This document shows positions 10,506-22,220 of a stretch of 64,000 nucleotides of DNA, piece after piece. The notes beneath the pieces are model-generated. The model was not told the DNA's origin, made no database searches, and saw only the letters and a list, made by a program, of their open reading frames with translations. Each line of letters starts with the position of its first letter. The stretch's first letter is position 1. The position numbers were made by a program, and so were the translations under genes. The DNA is from Amaurobius ferox (Eukaryota > Arthropoda > Arachnida > Araneae > Amaurobiidae). Where the stretch lies: positions 121,181,354 through 121,245,353 of the forward strand of contig OX578142.1 in assembly GCA_951213105.1 (NCBI GenBank), given 5' to 3'.

Positions 10506-11056
10506 GCAAAAAACTGCCTTGAAGGCTACATACTGTAGTACAGTAAACAGCCATGACGTAAATGAACAAAATGGAAAACATGAAGTAAAGAAAGTTGTAC
10601 ATTTAGCATTATCTGCAAAGAATGAAGCAATAGAAAATCCATTAGTTTGGTATCTGAATAGTGGTGCCTGGTGCCACAGATCACATGACGTCATACCGAG
10701 AAAATTTTTCAAGTTTCAGAAAAATGGATTCAAGCGTTAAAGTTGTCACCAAAGATGAAACTCGAGTTGAAGGTGTGGGGCATGTTGGCATTGAATTGTG
10801 TGAAGCAAATGGTGGATTACATGCGCACATGGACAATGTTTTATATGTACCTGGTTTAGACGGAAATCTTTTATCAGTTGGTAGAATTGAAGAGCTTGGA
10901 CTTAAAATACAATTTGTAAATAATGAAGCCAGAGTTATAAAAAAAAATAGACAGAGTTTGCTGACGGCAAAACGCAGTGGCAGACTTTATGCAGTTGAAC
11001 ACCGTAAAGTGGCAAAGTTTGAAAAACTCATTAATAAATCCTTCTTGCGTCGCTGA
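10506..11056 (+). pseudogene. copia protease and pre-integrase region, active site lost
   Basis: The retropepsin-type site expected as DSGA reads NSGA in WYLNSGAWCHRSHD (about 10648-10690), so the catalytic Asp is Asn. The frame then shifts and runs from 10661 to 11056 with YVPGLDGNLLSVGRIEELG, typical of the segment between protease and integrase. A stop at 11054-11056 separates it from GHLHYNAIKQL, the start of the pre-integrase zinc-binding segment. Confidence 0.85.
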
Positions 11057-12176
11057 CTTGGACACCTCCATTATAATGCCATAAAACAATTAAGAAGTGG
11101 AGCACAGAATTGTAAATCGACTGAAGATCCCCAAGAAACGTGTTCTATCTGGAATACTATCTTCTATGGGAAAAATGAAGATAAGAAGTTTCCCAAAAGG
11201 TAATGCTACCAGAGCAAAAGAAGTATTGGAATTAGTCCACTCTGACGTAGTTGGAAAAATAGAACCAACATCACCGGGTGGATCAAAGTACTTCGTTACT
11301 TTTATTGATGACTACTCTCGATATACAGTTGTGTATCCAATGAAGGCAAAATGCGATGTCTTTAGTAAGTTTGATGAATATAGGCGGATAGTTGAAAACC
11401 TCCATAAGAGCAAGATAGGAACACTGAGAAGCGACAACTGCGGTGAGTATGATAGCAAAGAATTTAATGATTATCTACTTAAATATGGAATACAAAGTCA
11501 ACTAACAGTTCCCGATACTCCACAGCAAAGCAGCGTCGCTGAAAGGATGAATCAGACATTATTGAATATGACTAGATGTCTGTTAATCGAATCAGGACTT
11601 AAAAGAACTTTATGGGATGATGCAGTATGTGCAGCAAGTTATATTAGGAACAAGTGATTCTCTAAATCTATTGACGGAAATGCTCCCGAAGCACTATGGT
11701 TTGGAAAAGAAGCCTCACTTGATCATTTAAGAGTGTACTGTTGCAAGGCTTGGAGTGTGGTGAATCGCAGATACAGACATAGTAAATTAGACCCCAAATC
11801 TATAGAGTGCATATTTATGGGTTATCCAGATGGAGTTAAAGGCTATAAGTTGTGGGACATGAAGCGTAATACTTTCTTTGTCAGCCGGAATATAATTTTT
11901 GAAGAAAGTGCATTTCCCTGCAAGAAAGAACCGAATTCTCAAGACGTAGAAAGCCACAATATCGAAGATACTGCTATAATTCACATTGGGAACGAAGAAA
12001 GTAATGATACACATAGTTGGAGTCTTGAAGATGATGGTGAGGGGGAAATTGATATAACTTCATCGACGAGCATAATAAAGAATGAAATTGTAAACCTGGA
12101 CTCAACAAGTATGCAAGATGTTACATCAACTTTTGCAAACACCTTGTTAGTGTTCCATCCTCTAACAATACAATGA
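11057..12176 (+). pseudogene. copia integrase region
   Basis: The GAG-pre-integrase segment is frame-shifted at 11057-11160. The catalytic core is open from 11097 to 11657. ELVHSDVVG supplies the first Asp, FVTFIDDYSRYTVVYP follows, LRSDNCGEYDS supplies the second Asp and SSVAERMNQTLL the Glu. A TGA at 11655-11657 stops the frame. The C-terminal part resumes at about 11680-11920 (DHLRVYCCKAW, FMGYPDGVKGYKLWD), followed by a low-complexity linker to 12176. The catalytic residues are all present, but the stop makes the protein inactive. Confidence 0.88.
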
Positions 12177-12231
12177 TATTAGGTGATCCATCAACATTAA
12201 GACGTTCAGAACGACAAAGAAACCAAAACAA

Positions 12232-12362
12232 GTGACATGCCACATATGCAATTCTGTCAAACGGCAAGATTCTGTAAAAGACCCATTAACGATAGAAGAA
12301 GCTCTATCGTCTCCAGAAACAAATGAATGGGAAATAGCCATTCAAGAAGAGTTAGAAAACTT
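12232..12362 (+). pseudogene. copia reverse transcriptase, N-terminal piece
   Basis: The frame reads DPLTIEEALSSPETNEW, the usual entry into the copia RT domain, and stops being homologous exactly at the 12-bp duplicated target GTTAGAAAACTT (12351-12362). The RT resumes at 15208. Confidence 0.85.
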
Positions 12363-12848
12363 CCAAGTCCAAGACTTCTGCTTACGGGGTACCTGCCTCC
12401 AGGAGACTCATCCCCACATCGAAAATAAGCATGTCCGGTCCAAAAGGAGTGTTTTATATAGCAATTGCGATCAGCGTGGCTCCACCAATGGGAGGTGGGC
12501 AGAGGAGTTGGTCAGCTTATTTTGTAGAGTCTTGGAAATGGTTTCTGCCTGCTCGGCTGCAAAAAAGGTGGGCAAGGGTGGGAAGTCCGCAAGAGCGAGT
12601 CACATTAAATTTAGTTTTAATATACAAAGTGAGAAAATTTAATTTGATAAATATGATTTGAGAACTTTTTTTTTACAACAAGTTATGTTTTTGCAATGAT
12701 TTGAGATCTACAGTTACATGTTTAAAAATATTACACTGGATTACAATTATGAGTTACACTACAATCTGTTAAGTTTTTAAGTTAAGTTAATTTTAACTTA
12801 GGTTTAAATCAGATTTGTTCTGTACATTGCAAAAAAAGTGAACACTAA

Positions 12849-15006
12849 AGGTGCCTTCCCACTCACCGCAACGCAACGGTAGAAGGTTCACGGCAACGCT
12901 CGAGGTACACGCAAGTTTTTGCGGCGAAGTAAACCCGTTCACACTGTCGGTCGACGGCGAAGAAATGTAGCCAATCAGATGCAAGCGCAGAAATTTCTCC
13001 TAGTTCAGCGGCCATGTTTACAAACCATCTCTTCCAAAGCGATTTTATATACATGAAATATTATATAATAAAAATTAAGATATTATTACTAATATAATCT
13101 CTTTGGTCTCTTCTAATTCAAATTTATATTTACCAGCGGCTTGCTAGCTTACAGTATTGATGCGTTTCAGAAAATCCGCCTTTCTGTGAATTTAAACAAG
13201 AGCGTACGCGAGTTTGCTTTGGCGATATATACATATTTCATCAGTTTTCTAAAATAAGCTAACTAAAGTGATTCCATCACAAAACACAAAGGATCCTAAT
13301 TTAAATTGGTTTAGAATATTTACTACACTATGGCAATTTCCTCGTTTTAACGAATACAATTATGTTCTCTTTCTCGAATCGTTAAAAAAACATCCGACAG
13401 AATTCAGAAAATAAATTTTTATGTATGTTCTCCATAGACTTTTTTTATCCCTCTATTGCAATCCTAAAACAACTTGAAAACATATTCTGTTTACTCTTTA
13501 AAATAATATTTTAAAATCGCATTAAAGGCTTTGCATGATATAATTTGTTAGTACATTTCAGGTGTGAAGTTTTGGCTTGGTTGGTAGAGAATCAGGTCCG
13601 CAAACGAGTGGATTCTGGTTCGAATCCAAGCGATTTTTAAATTTTACAAGTGCTGCCATCTGTTGCTAAAATATTCAAATACAGTTTTTCTTTAACAATC
13701 TGCAGAATTTTTTTGTTTTAAATTATTTTAAGTTTTATATACAAAATAACCTTATATCAGTAAATTATTTTTGAGTTTGAATGCTTATAAAAATTTATTT
13801 CGAAGTTACTTTGAAAAATATCTTGAAGTATACTTTATACCAGCTATAGATGGAATGTACTCTTCTTAATTAAAAAAGGTGTTTGTAGAAATAGCAAATA
13901 TAAAATATGCATATAAAATTAGACAGAAATCATCGAACATCCTTATACAAGTAGTAATTATCTTTCGACATGTAATTTTTAACATTTTAGATTGGAATAG
14001 AAATAAAAATCAAACTACTTTGAAATTTTAAAGAGGTTGTATTTTAATAATTTGGCGCTAACATTTGAAGAATTTTTTTATTATTTTAAATGCACATAGA
14101 CAATTAGAAATTTATAATACATTTGAAAATCATTTATTTTTAATAAAATAAATAAGTTTACATGTAAATATGAAAAGTTTACTCTTAAATATGAAAAGTT
14201 TACTCGTAAATATGAAAAGTTTGAATGCCTATAAAAATTTATTTCGAAGTTACTTTGAAAAACATCTTGAAGTATACTTTATACCAGCTATAGATGGAAT
14301 ATACATTTAAATCTATTTTAAAACATAATTACTCAATAAATATAAATGTAGATAAAATAATTTTTAAATTTAAAAGTTTACTTTAATGAGAAATATTTTA
14401 AACGTTACAAATGAGCAAAGAACATATTCGGATATTTAATATAGATACGTATTTGAAAACCTTTGAAATCAAGTATAAAATGGTAATGAACTTCAATTTG
14501 TTTAAGACATAATATTTTAATAACGGCATTCTTGAATTTAAATACTTTTTACGTTTTTTTTTCTTTGTTTGTTTCATTTCAGTCAATATCGGCAATAGCG
14601 CTTTTTAAACTAGTTTTGTATCTTGAGTGTATATTGAGTGAATATTTTTCAACAAATATTTATTTGCTTTTTTATATGGATGTGTGGCAAATTCAAATAT
14701 TTTTTAATGTTCATTCATCTGTTTAAGCTTCTGATATCTAAAGTAATCCATATAAAAAAGATCAAATCAAAAATTTACTATACGAAATATTGATTTAGCA
14801 GTAAAAAAATGATCTACGATGCTATTGGCTGTTGCGTTGCCGTCAACCGTGCGGTACGCGTTGAATTCGGTTCCATTTCGAATTCAGCGTTGCGGCCTGC
14901 GTTCACCGCGGAAGAGGACTTTCCCCCACTTTTTCATCGTACAGCGCATGCGTGAACTCAACCGTCCTCTGCGGTGCGTTGCGTTGCGGTGAGTGGGAAG
15001 GTACCT
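12849..15006. mobile_element. PIF/Harbinger-like non-autonomous element (2.16 kb)
   Basis: Terminal inverted repeats begin AGGTGCCTTCCCACTCACCG at the left and AGGTACCTTCCCACTCACCG at the right, with about 30 bp near-identical. A 3-bp TAA duplication lies at 12846-12848 and 15007-15009. A TWA target with such ends suggests PIF/Harbinger. No transposase ORF is visible; the interior is AT-rich. Superfamily is inferred from the target length only. Confidence 0.72.
13780..14305 (+). repeat. Direct repeat pair inside the Harbinger-like element
   Basis: An 83-bp segment at about 13780-13862 recurs at about 14222-14304 with few changes (shared CTTTATACCAGCTATAGATG). A 3-fold 20-bp unit (TAAATATGAAAAGTTTACTC) precedes the second copy at 14163-14222. 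Confidence 0.8.
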
Positions 15007-15207
15007 TAAGTTTTAATAATCAGTCAGTAACTGAGTAAAGTTCTGTGCTGGCGTCGATGTGTGGGCAAATGCTAGCCTCTTGAATGCTATTGGCCGGCTC
15101 AGAATCCGCAGCCGGGCCAACGAAGTGGACAGCTGTGGCGCCATCTGCCGACGCCGAGGGGGACCAAAAGGGTGAGAGCGTTGAAGTTTAAGTTCTTCAA
15201 CTGAATT

Positions 15208-15655
15208 GTTAGAAAACTTAATACGAAATGATACGTGGGAAATACTACCACGACCTGAAGGAAGAAGAATAGTGAAAAACAAATGGGTTTTCAATAGGAA
15301 GTTTGACAAAAATGGCAAATTAGAAAGGTACAAAGCCAGGCTAGTTGCCCGTGGTTTCACACAAGTAGAAGGAATTGATTTCAATGAGAATTTTTCACCA
15401 GTTGTGCAGATAAAATCCATTTGGACTTTGCTTGCACTCGCAGTGGAGCGTGGGTGAAAAGCTCATCAACTGGACATCACAGCAGTTTACCTGAATGGAT
15501 TATTAAAAGAGACCATATACATGGGACTACCTACGATGTACACAGATGCGGATGAAAAAGGATATGTCTGCTTGCTAAAGAAGAGTCTGTATGGTCTACA
15601 TCAATCAGGAAGAGCGTGGAATGTTCGCTTGGACGAGTTCTTGAAATCAATTTAC
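15208..15655 (+). pseudogene. copia reverse transcriptase, main part
   Basis: Resumes after the insertion with NDTWEILPRPEG, then VFNRKFDKNGKLERYKARLV and the AHQLDITAVYLNGLL region that carries the first catalytic Asp, then KSLYGLHQSGRAW. One in-frame TGA lies at 15456-15458 and tandem TAA/TAA codons end the frame near 15656. RT would copy the element RNA into cDNA inside the particle. Inactive. Confidence 0.88.
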
Positions 15656-16640
15656 TAATAAGATCAAAAGCAGACCCATGTATTTATTTCACCAAACAAC
15701 ATGACTTAATTATTGGAGTTTACGTTGACGATCTCATCATTCTTTCAAATGATGGCGTAATCATCCAATCATTCAAATCTAAGATAAATGGAGTCTTCGA
15801 AGTAAAAGACTTCAGCATACGCAACTGAACTGTTGAAGACCTTCGCTATGACTGTTTGTAAGGGAGCATCTACACCTTTGGACCCTGGAATAAAATTCAG
15901 CCGATCATCAGATGATGAAGTAATGAACCCTGAAGACGCACGCAAATATCGACAAGCTATTGGAGGACTTCTGTATTTAGCTGGTGGCATGAGGCCAGAT
16001 TTAAATTTTGCTACGACGTACATGAGCCAGTTCAATAATAGGCCAAGTAAAGAACATTGGGCCGGTGTCAAGCATATATTACGATATGCAAAGCAGACAA
16101 AAGACTATAGTCTAATATTCAGAAAACAGGAAGAAGTGTGACCGTGTATTGTGATGTTGACTGGGCCACAGCTAGAAGTAAGTGATAGACGATCCTTCAG
16201 TGGTTATGCTGTTCAATTAGCGGGTACAATAATCTCTTGGTGTAGTAAGAAGCAACGGTCAACCGCGCTCTCAACAGTGGAAGTAGAATACATAGCGATG
16301 TGCCACACTGTTAAGAAAGTTCTTTGGTTGCGAAATTTCCTATATGAAATTGGAGCTTGTGAGTTCATGCCATTGCCATAAACTATACATGTGGACAATC
16401 AAGGTGCTATTTTCCTTAGCGAAAAATCATGTGACATCAGAGAGGAACAAGCACATAGATCTTCGATATTTCTTTTTTCGAGAGAATGTTAAAACAAATG
16501 AGCTGATTTTTGAGTACACCCCTACAGGAAACAATCTTGCAGATATGTTGAAGAAGACACCAGGAAGTAAAAAGATGAACACTCATCTAAATAAAATGGA
16601 ACTTTTCAGAATAAACGGAACTGTACAAAATGGGTTTATT
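15656..16640 (+). pseudogene. copia RT catalytic end and RNase H
   Basis: After a frame change the YVDD box is intact in GVYVDDLIILSND (about 15715-15755). RNase H phrases follow in shifted frames: GGLLYLAGGMRPDLNFAT (15960-16015), SWCSKKQRSTALSTVEVEYI (16230-16290) and ADMLKKTPGSKKM (16535-16580). Frames change near 15828, 16140 and 16380. The polypurine tract follows directly. Confidence 0.88.
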
Positions 16641-16650
16641 CAAGGGGGAG

Positions 16651-16783
16651 TGTAAGAAATATGCTATTAGTTGTGCCTAAGCCCATATTGTAACATTAGT
16701 TATGTTTATGATGGCAACACCCTTCCTTGTGTTGTCAGAATGGCAACGGTCGGGTGTTGTTTATGTTCGATGTTTTATGTATA
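16651..16783 (+). repeat. Partial copia 3' LTR
   Basis: Starts with TGTAAGAAAT immediately after the polypurine tract CAAGGGGGAG. It is recognisable for about 130 bp until the TA at 16782-16783, where a Tigger-like element is inserted. The distal LTR part may continue from 18112, but no matching 5' LTR remains to prove it. Confidence 0.65.
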
Positions 16784-18109
16784 CCCCCCCCCCCCCCCCT
16801 ATAACACGATAGATACGTTCCGTGTTATATGTGCTGTACGAGTCACTTAGATTATACAAATACATGAGTCGTTCACAGCCCAAAGCGATTAACTTGTTAT
16901 ATTTAAAATAACTTTCTTTAATAATCAGGCTTAAGACACTACATGACAACAATTTTTATGGCCGTTGAATAATAAATATTGTTTTTCACAAGCAATGCAT
17001 AAAAATTTATCAATACATATTTTCTACCTTTTCTTTTATGGATTTAATCGTTTTGGCAAATGAGCGGCTTACATACAGTTTACTTATGCATAAACATACA
17101 CTTATACAGATACTTAACAAAGATGTAAAATAAATACTTAATATGTAAGAGTTAAAATATTTTTATTTCTCTTCAAAACAAACAAATATTGAAATTTAAA
17201 ATGTTTTGTTATTCATTTTGCGTTAAATAAAAGAAGCAGTTACACTTTTTTTTTTTCCATTTATTCACTGTCGGAGCTATCCATAATTAGATTCCAACGA
17301 CATCCTCTTTTAAATGTTGGTTGTGCTATTTCATAGCTTGAAGATTCACTTGTTTCTTCTCTGTTATTTTCGTTGTTTAAAAGGGTATCTTCTTGTGTTT
17401 TCAACAATTTATTATTGTTACTTTCTAAATCTTCTTTTACTTCAAAATATGGAGCTAAACAATCTTTCAATTTTTTCTTAAATTCCTCAGAGTGCTTTGT
17501 TGAGGGATCATTATTCGTAAAATGTTCTTCTAGATTTTTTGCCAATTCTAATCCTTCATTTAAGATTTCTGAAGTAAAGTGTTGCTCTGGCTCACAGAAA
17601 ATTCGTAATAAGTTTCCTTCACTATATTATAGTATTTTTTTAAATTTATTTAACACACTTGACTTTAAACACAGCTTAATTGATAGTATGTATGTACCAG
17701 CGATAACAGATATGCACTTCTTCTAGATGAAATTGGGTTTAATTTCGCAAAGATTTATTTTCCTAAAACTTTTTTTTTCCTCAAATTTAAGTTGAATAAA
17801 ATAAATCATACGATATAAAAGTTTTTTCAGACATGTTTAATGTGCATCACAACTAGAAACAAACTGAGGCGAACTCCTCTAAAAATGGGGTTTACCCGAA
17901 ATTTGAGAAGCACAATGACGTTTAGTGTTACCAGCCAAAAATTATATTAATTATTGAAGCTTAAACTTAATAAAATCGAAACATTTGTCTCATTCTTTTA
18001 CCGTGTTATACGAGCCTCTTTTAGCGTGTTATACGAAAACGATAACAATTTTTTCGCCGTGTTATACGAATCCGTCTTATATGAACCCGTGTTATAGGGG
18101 GGTCTACTG
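16784..18109 (-). mobile_element. Tigger/pogo-like transposon, truncated (1.3 kb)
   Basis: The right end reads, on the minus strand, CAGTAGACCCCCCTATAACA, the typical CAG-starting pogo/Tigger terminus, followed by repeated CGTATAACACGG-like motifs. The left end has a C-run then CTATAACACGATAGATACG. TA flanks both sides (16782-16783 and 18110-18111). The left outermost bases have been replaced by a C-tract of about 15. Confidence 0.75.
17261..17625 (-). pseudogene. Tigger-like transposase, C-terminal fragment
   Basis: An open frame runs from about 17625 to the stop at 17261-17263. It starts with EGNLLRIF, continues into LNEGLELAKNLEEHF and KKLKDCLAPYFEVK, and has an acidic Ser/Glu-rich end. 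The helix-rich, charged tail fits the C-terminus of CENP-B/Tigger-type transposases, and it lies inside an element with Tigger ends. The DDE core and the N-terminal DNA-binding domains are absent. The first Met at 17545 is internal to the fragment. Confidence 0.55.
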
Positions 18110-18111
18110 TA

Positions 18112-18960
18112 GTAAACATTACGACTGTATTAGACAGAACAATATTTAAACGAAAAGAAATACAACACGCAACATCTCACACAAACATACAAAACAAACG
18201 CGCGGAGAATATAATAATGTTTTCAGTGGCATGGCCAAGCTCCTCATTTTTTCCTGTCGATGCTAGTGAGTGTTGCAGTTGAAAAAACATACTGCAATAG
18301 TCAGAAAAGTTTTGTGTGAACTTTATATTTTAAAATTAGAAGGACGAGTAAAATTATATTACTGATTTGTATTAGAATTTAAGTTAAAGTACAAATGCTT
18401 ATTTATAATATTAAAATAAACCATTATTTTAATGAAATATGAAATGATCCACAGTACTTTAACTTTGACAGTGACAAATTTAGCACTTAAAATGTAATTC
18501 AGCATTACAAGTTGAACTTATAAAGTCATGAAATCATTAACTCGCCCCACTAAAATAAAAAAAAAAGCATACATATATATCTTTATCTCTTGTAGATATG
18601 CACATTCTGTAGGGGCCTGGTTCTATACATTTAATACTTATTAGCCTAACTATGAGGAATCCGATTTCCTTTTTGATTTTGCTTTTTTTTTCTTTCATAG
18701 AGGAATAATATAGCTTGTAATTGTATAGATTTCATCAATATTTTCTTTCTTAGAAATAATTTAGAGATCGTACATGTAATGAATGTTGTTGTTTCGATTC
18801 GTGAAATATAATGCTTGCTGGTAGTCATTACTACTTCGTTGTCTCAGAACAATAGGATTGAATATTTATTAGCATCTGCTATTCTCGTGATACATCTTTC
18901 CTTCGGAATTGCGTGAGTTTCGTATCATGATCTGCCCTAAAATTAATGGAGCTAATGGTT
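18112..18960. other. Non-coding stretch
   Basis: No gene recognised. May include the distal remnant of the copia 3' LTR at its left edge. The rest is AT-rich. Confidence 0.4.
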
Positions 18961-18963
18961 CAT

Positions 18964-19133
18964 TGTAAAGTAGAGCCAAGTTTGCAATTAAAAGTCAAAC
19001 TTTATTAACATCATCTGCAAGTAAGATAATTACAACAATACTCGACTCTGGTACGAGGCACGTGAGATAGTCTAGTCATCGTTCGCTGCGCGAGCTCCTA
19101 TCAGTGCGACCGTTCTCTCTGGGGACTGTGACA
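18964..19133 (-). repeat. Putative LTR (170 bp) of an LTR retrotransposon
   Basis: Read on the minus strand it starts TGTCACAGTCCCCAG and ends CTCTACTTTACA (TG...CA borders). It contains AATAAA upstream of the 3' end and is preceded by a polypurine-like AGGGGGAGACA. GC content is clearly higher than in the neighbourhood. No partner LTR was found, so this would be the 3' LTR of a truncated element. Confidence 0.5.
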
Positions 19134-19440
19134 TGTCTCCCCCTAGAGTGCGTCCGTTTTGCTTATATGCTCCTATCGTCTGACACCGCCGTCATTATGG
19201 TACCACCCTGACATAAACCCTCTGGAATTTTTCCTAGCATCCACCAATGCTGTGACCACACTCTCTTACTTCCAGGAATCTCCATCCCCTCACCCTGATG
19301 ACAGGCCAAACGGCTTTGTTTTGTCTTTTCAAGCATCTTCCCGGTAGCGACGACAGTCTTTATGACTTTGTTTTGACATTCCTGGCCGGCTCGGGTCTAT
19401 GACCGACTATGAGTAACACCTCCCAAAAATCGTACTCTGA
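19134..19440 (-). mobile_element. Internal remnant of the same LTR element
   Basis: Moderate-GC sequence upstream (minus strand) of the polypurine tract. No domain was recognised. Its composition contrast with flanking AT-rich DNA supports a common origin with the LTR. Confidence 0.35.
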
Positions 19441-21080
19441 TCTCTTCGAAAAAATTCGTCTGGGTTACATACAGTACATAGCAGCTTTCAAGATCTATGA
19501 CATTTCAAGTTAACCATTTAAATATCTAAATATATTAAATTAACTTATTCGGTAAAATAAAATTTGAATTTAAAGTGTCATGGTCATATAACTTTTAACG
19601 CATTTTCTTTTTTATTTGTCAATAAACTGTTATTTATAATTATAATGATTTAAAATTTAATTTGCCTAGCATAGAAGACATTTTAATTTTTAATTAAAGT
19701 AGATAGCAAAATATTAATCGCAAGAGGATATTTTAATCAACAACTGCAAAATAGGGATATCTGACATTTCAAAAATGACTTAGCCATTTTCATACAAATC
19801 AGAAGGTAACACATTATTTACAAAACGAAGGAAGTATCTACATGCATTATATATGTTTGGGGAATGTTAGAAAATAATTATTATAAAACATTCACTGCTG
19901 GAAGGTGATATCTGCTTCAGAAGACGTGTTTTTGGAGTTAACTTAAAGGATCACAAAACTATATTCCCTATCATTTTACTAATCAGATAGTTCTGGTTAT
20001 TTTACTAACGATCTGCACCAATTTGTCTGTGCTTGTTTGGATAGTATCTTGTTGAATTTCTTCTTCATGTGTCGTGCGGATTGGAGTATTACAAAAATTG
20101 GAATAAGATTAGCTACAATAAAGCAATAGTTTTAGATAAATGTAAAGGTGAAGATATTAAAAATTTTTTCAGATAAATTGATAGAGAACTCCATTATTTT
20201 GGGATGACATAATTTTGTGGGCTATAAAAACAAATCAAGGAGAAGACAGTTGAAAGAATTTTTTTAAATTTGTGGGTATTGTGGTAACTCTCATGTCAGC
20301 AATACCTGAATTCGCTAGTATGAGACTAGTGGATGGATCTACTTTTCATCTCAATTTGCCTTGGCCAATTACTTTGAGCTGCTTCTTATGTTGCACGATA
20401 AATATTAGATTAGACATATTACATCATTCATTGTATTTATTATGTGTACTATAAACTGCTTCTTTCAATCATGTTGTACCATAAAGACTGAATACACACT
20501 GTATTGACTTTGTGATAAAGATTGGATGAGTTCTTATCAAGTTGTTTGATAAAGATTGGGCTTTGTATACTTGTATTCTGTACCAGTCCTTGTATCTTAT
20601 AACACATTTTAACTGTAAATTGATTTTCAAAATATGTGTTGTATGAGAAAGTAATTTTGAAAACTGAGGCTTAGGACACTTCACTAAAAGAAACCATAAA
20701 TTTTAATTCATATCATTATCGCAATAATTGTAAATAAAGTAATTAATATATATATTTATTTATTCCAATTTAACTTGACTTACTATATGATCCATCCTTT
20801 TCATTAAAATTAAATTATTTAATTCTTCAAGACTGTTTGAGGCTATGCAATATCATCAAGGTATGGATGTCCATAGGGGAGAGCACTTGCCCCCTGGATG
20901 TTCAAGGTCACAAAGATGGTCATCAAGTTAGTCAGTGTTGTATATCTTATCTTAGAGTTTCCCCCTCTTCCATCTGGGAAAAGTTCTATGGGTGCCATGT
21001 GACATGCATTTAAATCTAATTTTTATTTCTCATAATTTTTACTTGACCCTATTACAACAAAAAAATAATACAAATTATAT
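19441..21080. other. AT-rich stretch without recognised gene
   Basis: Only short open frames with random AT-biased composition. Nothing recognised. Confidence 0.5.
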
Positions 21081-21081
21081 G

Positions 21082-22220
21082 TTTAAAATAAATATACCAT
21101 AAAAGTAATAATGGGTACATATATGTACATATATTTTTGAGCAAGTTTAATGAATAATTATAATGAATAGTAATAAACAGAAAAAAAAAATCCACAAAAG
21201 TGGTCCATTGTACTTTTCTCTTCTCTATAACATATTCTGGGAAAACAAAAACTTGCCCTCTTGACATGTTATAGACTTATATTTTGTACTATATGAAATC
21301 TATACATTTTCTTACATTGTAGTTTCTATTGTAATATGGAATGGTTCAGATGGTTGTTTGTAATTTCGTTATTCTTTAAGTTTCATTGATTTATCAATGC
21401 CTGAAACAATTTGAATCTCTATAGAAAGGTTTTTTCTCAGATTTATGTTATGACTATAATTTACAGTCTTCTAATATATTATAAAAGTAACCTTCATTAA
21501 TTCTGATTATTGAATTACAAAATTTACTTAACATTACTGATGTTATGAGTGTAAAATATAAAATGTAGTTTAAATAAAATTTACTAACTCAATTATTATT
21601 TTGAAATTCTACATAGAGAACTTAGATTATATAGACTGATTTCATATGAAATACTTCAATCTTTCATTTGAAGTTATGTCTAATGCTATATTGCTATATC
21701 CAATTTTTTGTTACATTATACAAAACTCTTTTTAGAAATAAAATAAATAAGATAAATGTCCATATTTATCAGATTTCTTTTGCAAATGTATATATACCTA
21801 ATATGCTAAATTAACTTATATATGAAGTTAGTTAAACAGTAGAATGTTTTTTGCTGTATGCAAAAGCTGATCAAATTTGCAAAATGAAATCTAAGGACAT
21901 TGTACATTTCAAACTATTCATAGATGTAAATGCTTATTGAGATCTTTCGCGACACTCTAAACAAATTTGAAAAGGTAATTAAAATAAAATAATACAAAAT
22001 ATGTATATTCTGTAAAAGTAATTTTGATTACTATTCCAATTTTACCTCATATACGCGGGAGAGGGGGGGGGGTACACTGGACCAAATTGTATGTTCATTT
22101 TTTATAACTATACTTTAGATTTGCTTATATGTACATATGCCTGATTTCTTCAACAAAGTATTAGAAAGTTATATGTACATATTACCCATACTATTACTTT
22201 TATAGTACATTTATTTTAAA
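21082..22220. repeat. Inverted repeat pair about 1 kb apart
   Basis: About 50 bp at 21082-21131 (TAAAATAAATATACCATAAA then AGTAATAATGGGTACATA) returns in inverted form at 22171-22220. The intervening DNA has no recognised gene; a G-run lies at about 22063-22072. Confidence 0.6.

Larger units (their letters stand above)
12363..15207. mobile_element. Unclassified 2.8-kb insertion in copia RT, 12-bp target duplication
   Basis: The copia coding sequence is cleanly interrupted. GTTAGAAAACTT occurs at 12351-12362 and again at 15208-15219, and the RT frame is contiguous when one copy and the insert are ignored. About 680 bp belong to the outer insert (12363-12848 and 15010-15207), the rest to a nested Harbinger-like element. 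The outer insert has no obvious terminal inverted repeats. A target duplication of this length suggests a retroposed sequence. Its identity was not recognised. Confidence 0.75.
9596..16783 (+). mobile_element. Ty1/copia retrotransposon, decayed and interrupted
   Basis: The order is primer-binding site, gag, protease, integrase, reverse transcriptase, RNase H, polypurine tract (CAAGGGGGAG, 16641-16650) and a 3' LTR starting TGTAAGAAAT at 16651. Integrase before RT is diagnostic of copia. A 2845-bp insertion splits the RT region at 12363-15207. A Tigger-like element cuts the 3' LTR at 16784. A 5' LTR is almost absent. Multiple stops and frameshifts make it inactive. Confidence 0.93.

Noticed and set aside
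15013..15420. 135-residue minus-strand frame
   Set aside because: Crosses the boundary between the unclassified insertion and copia RT, and its right half is antisense to RT.
17373..17726. 117-residue plus-strand frame
   Set aside because: Antisense shadow of the Tigger-like transposase fragment.
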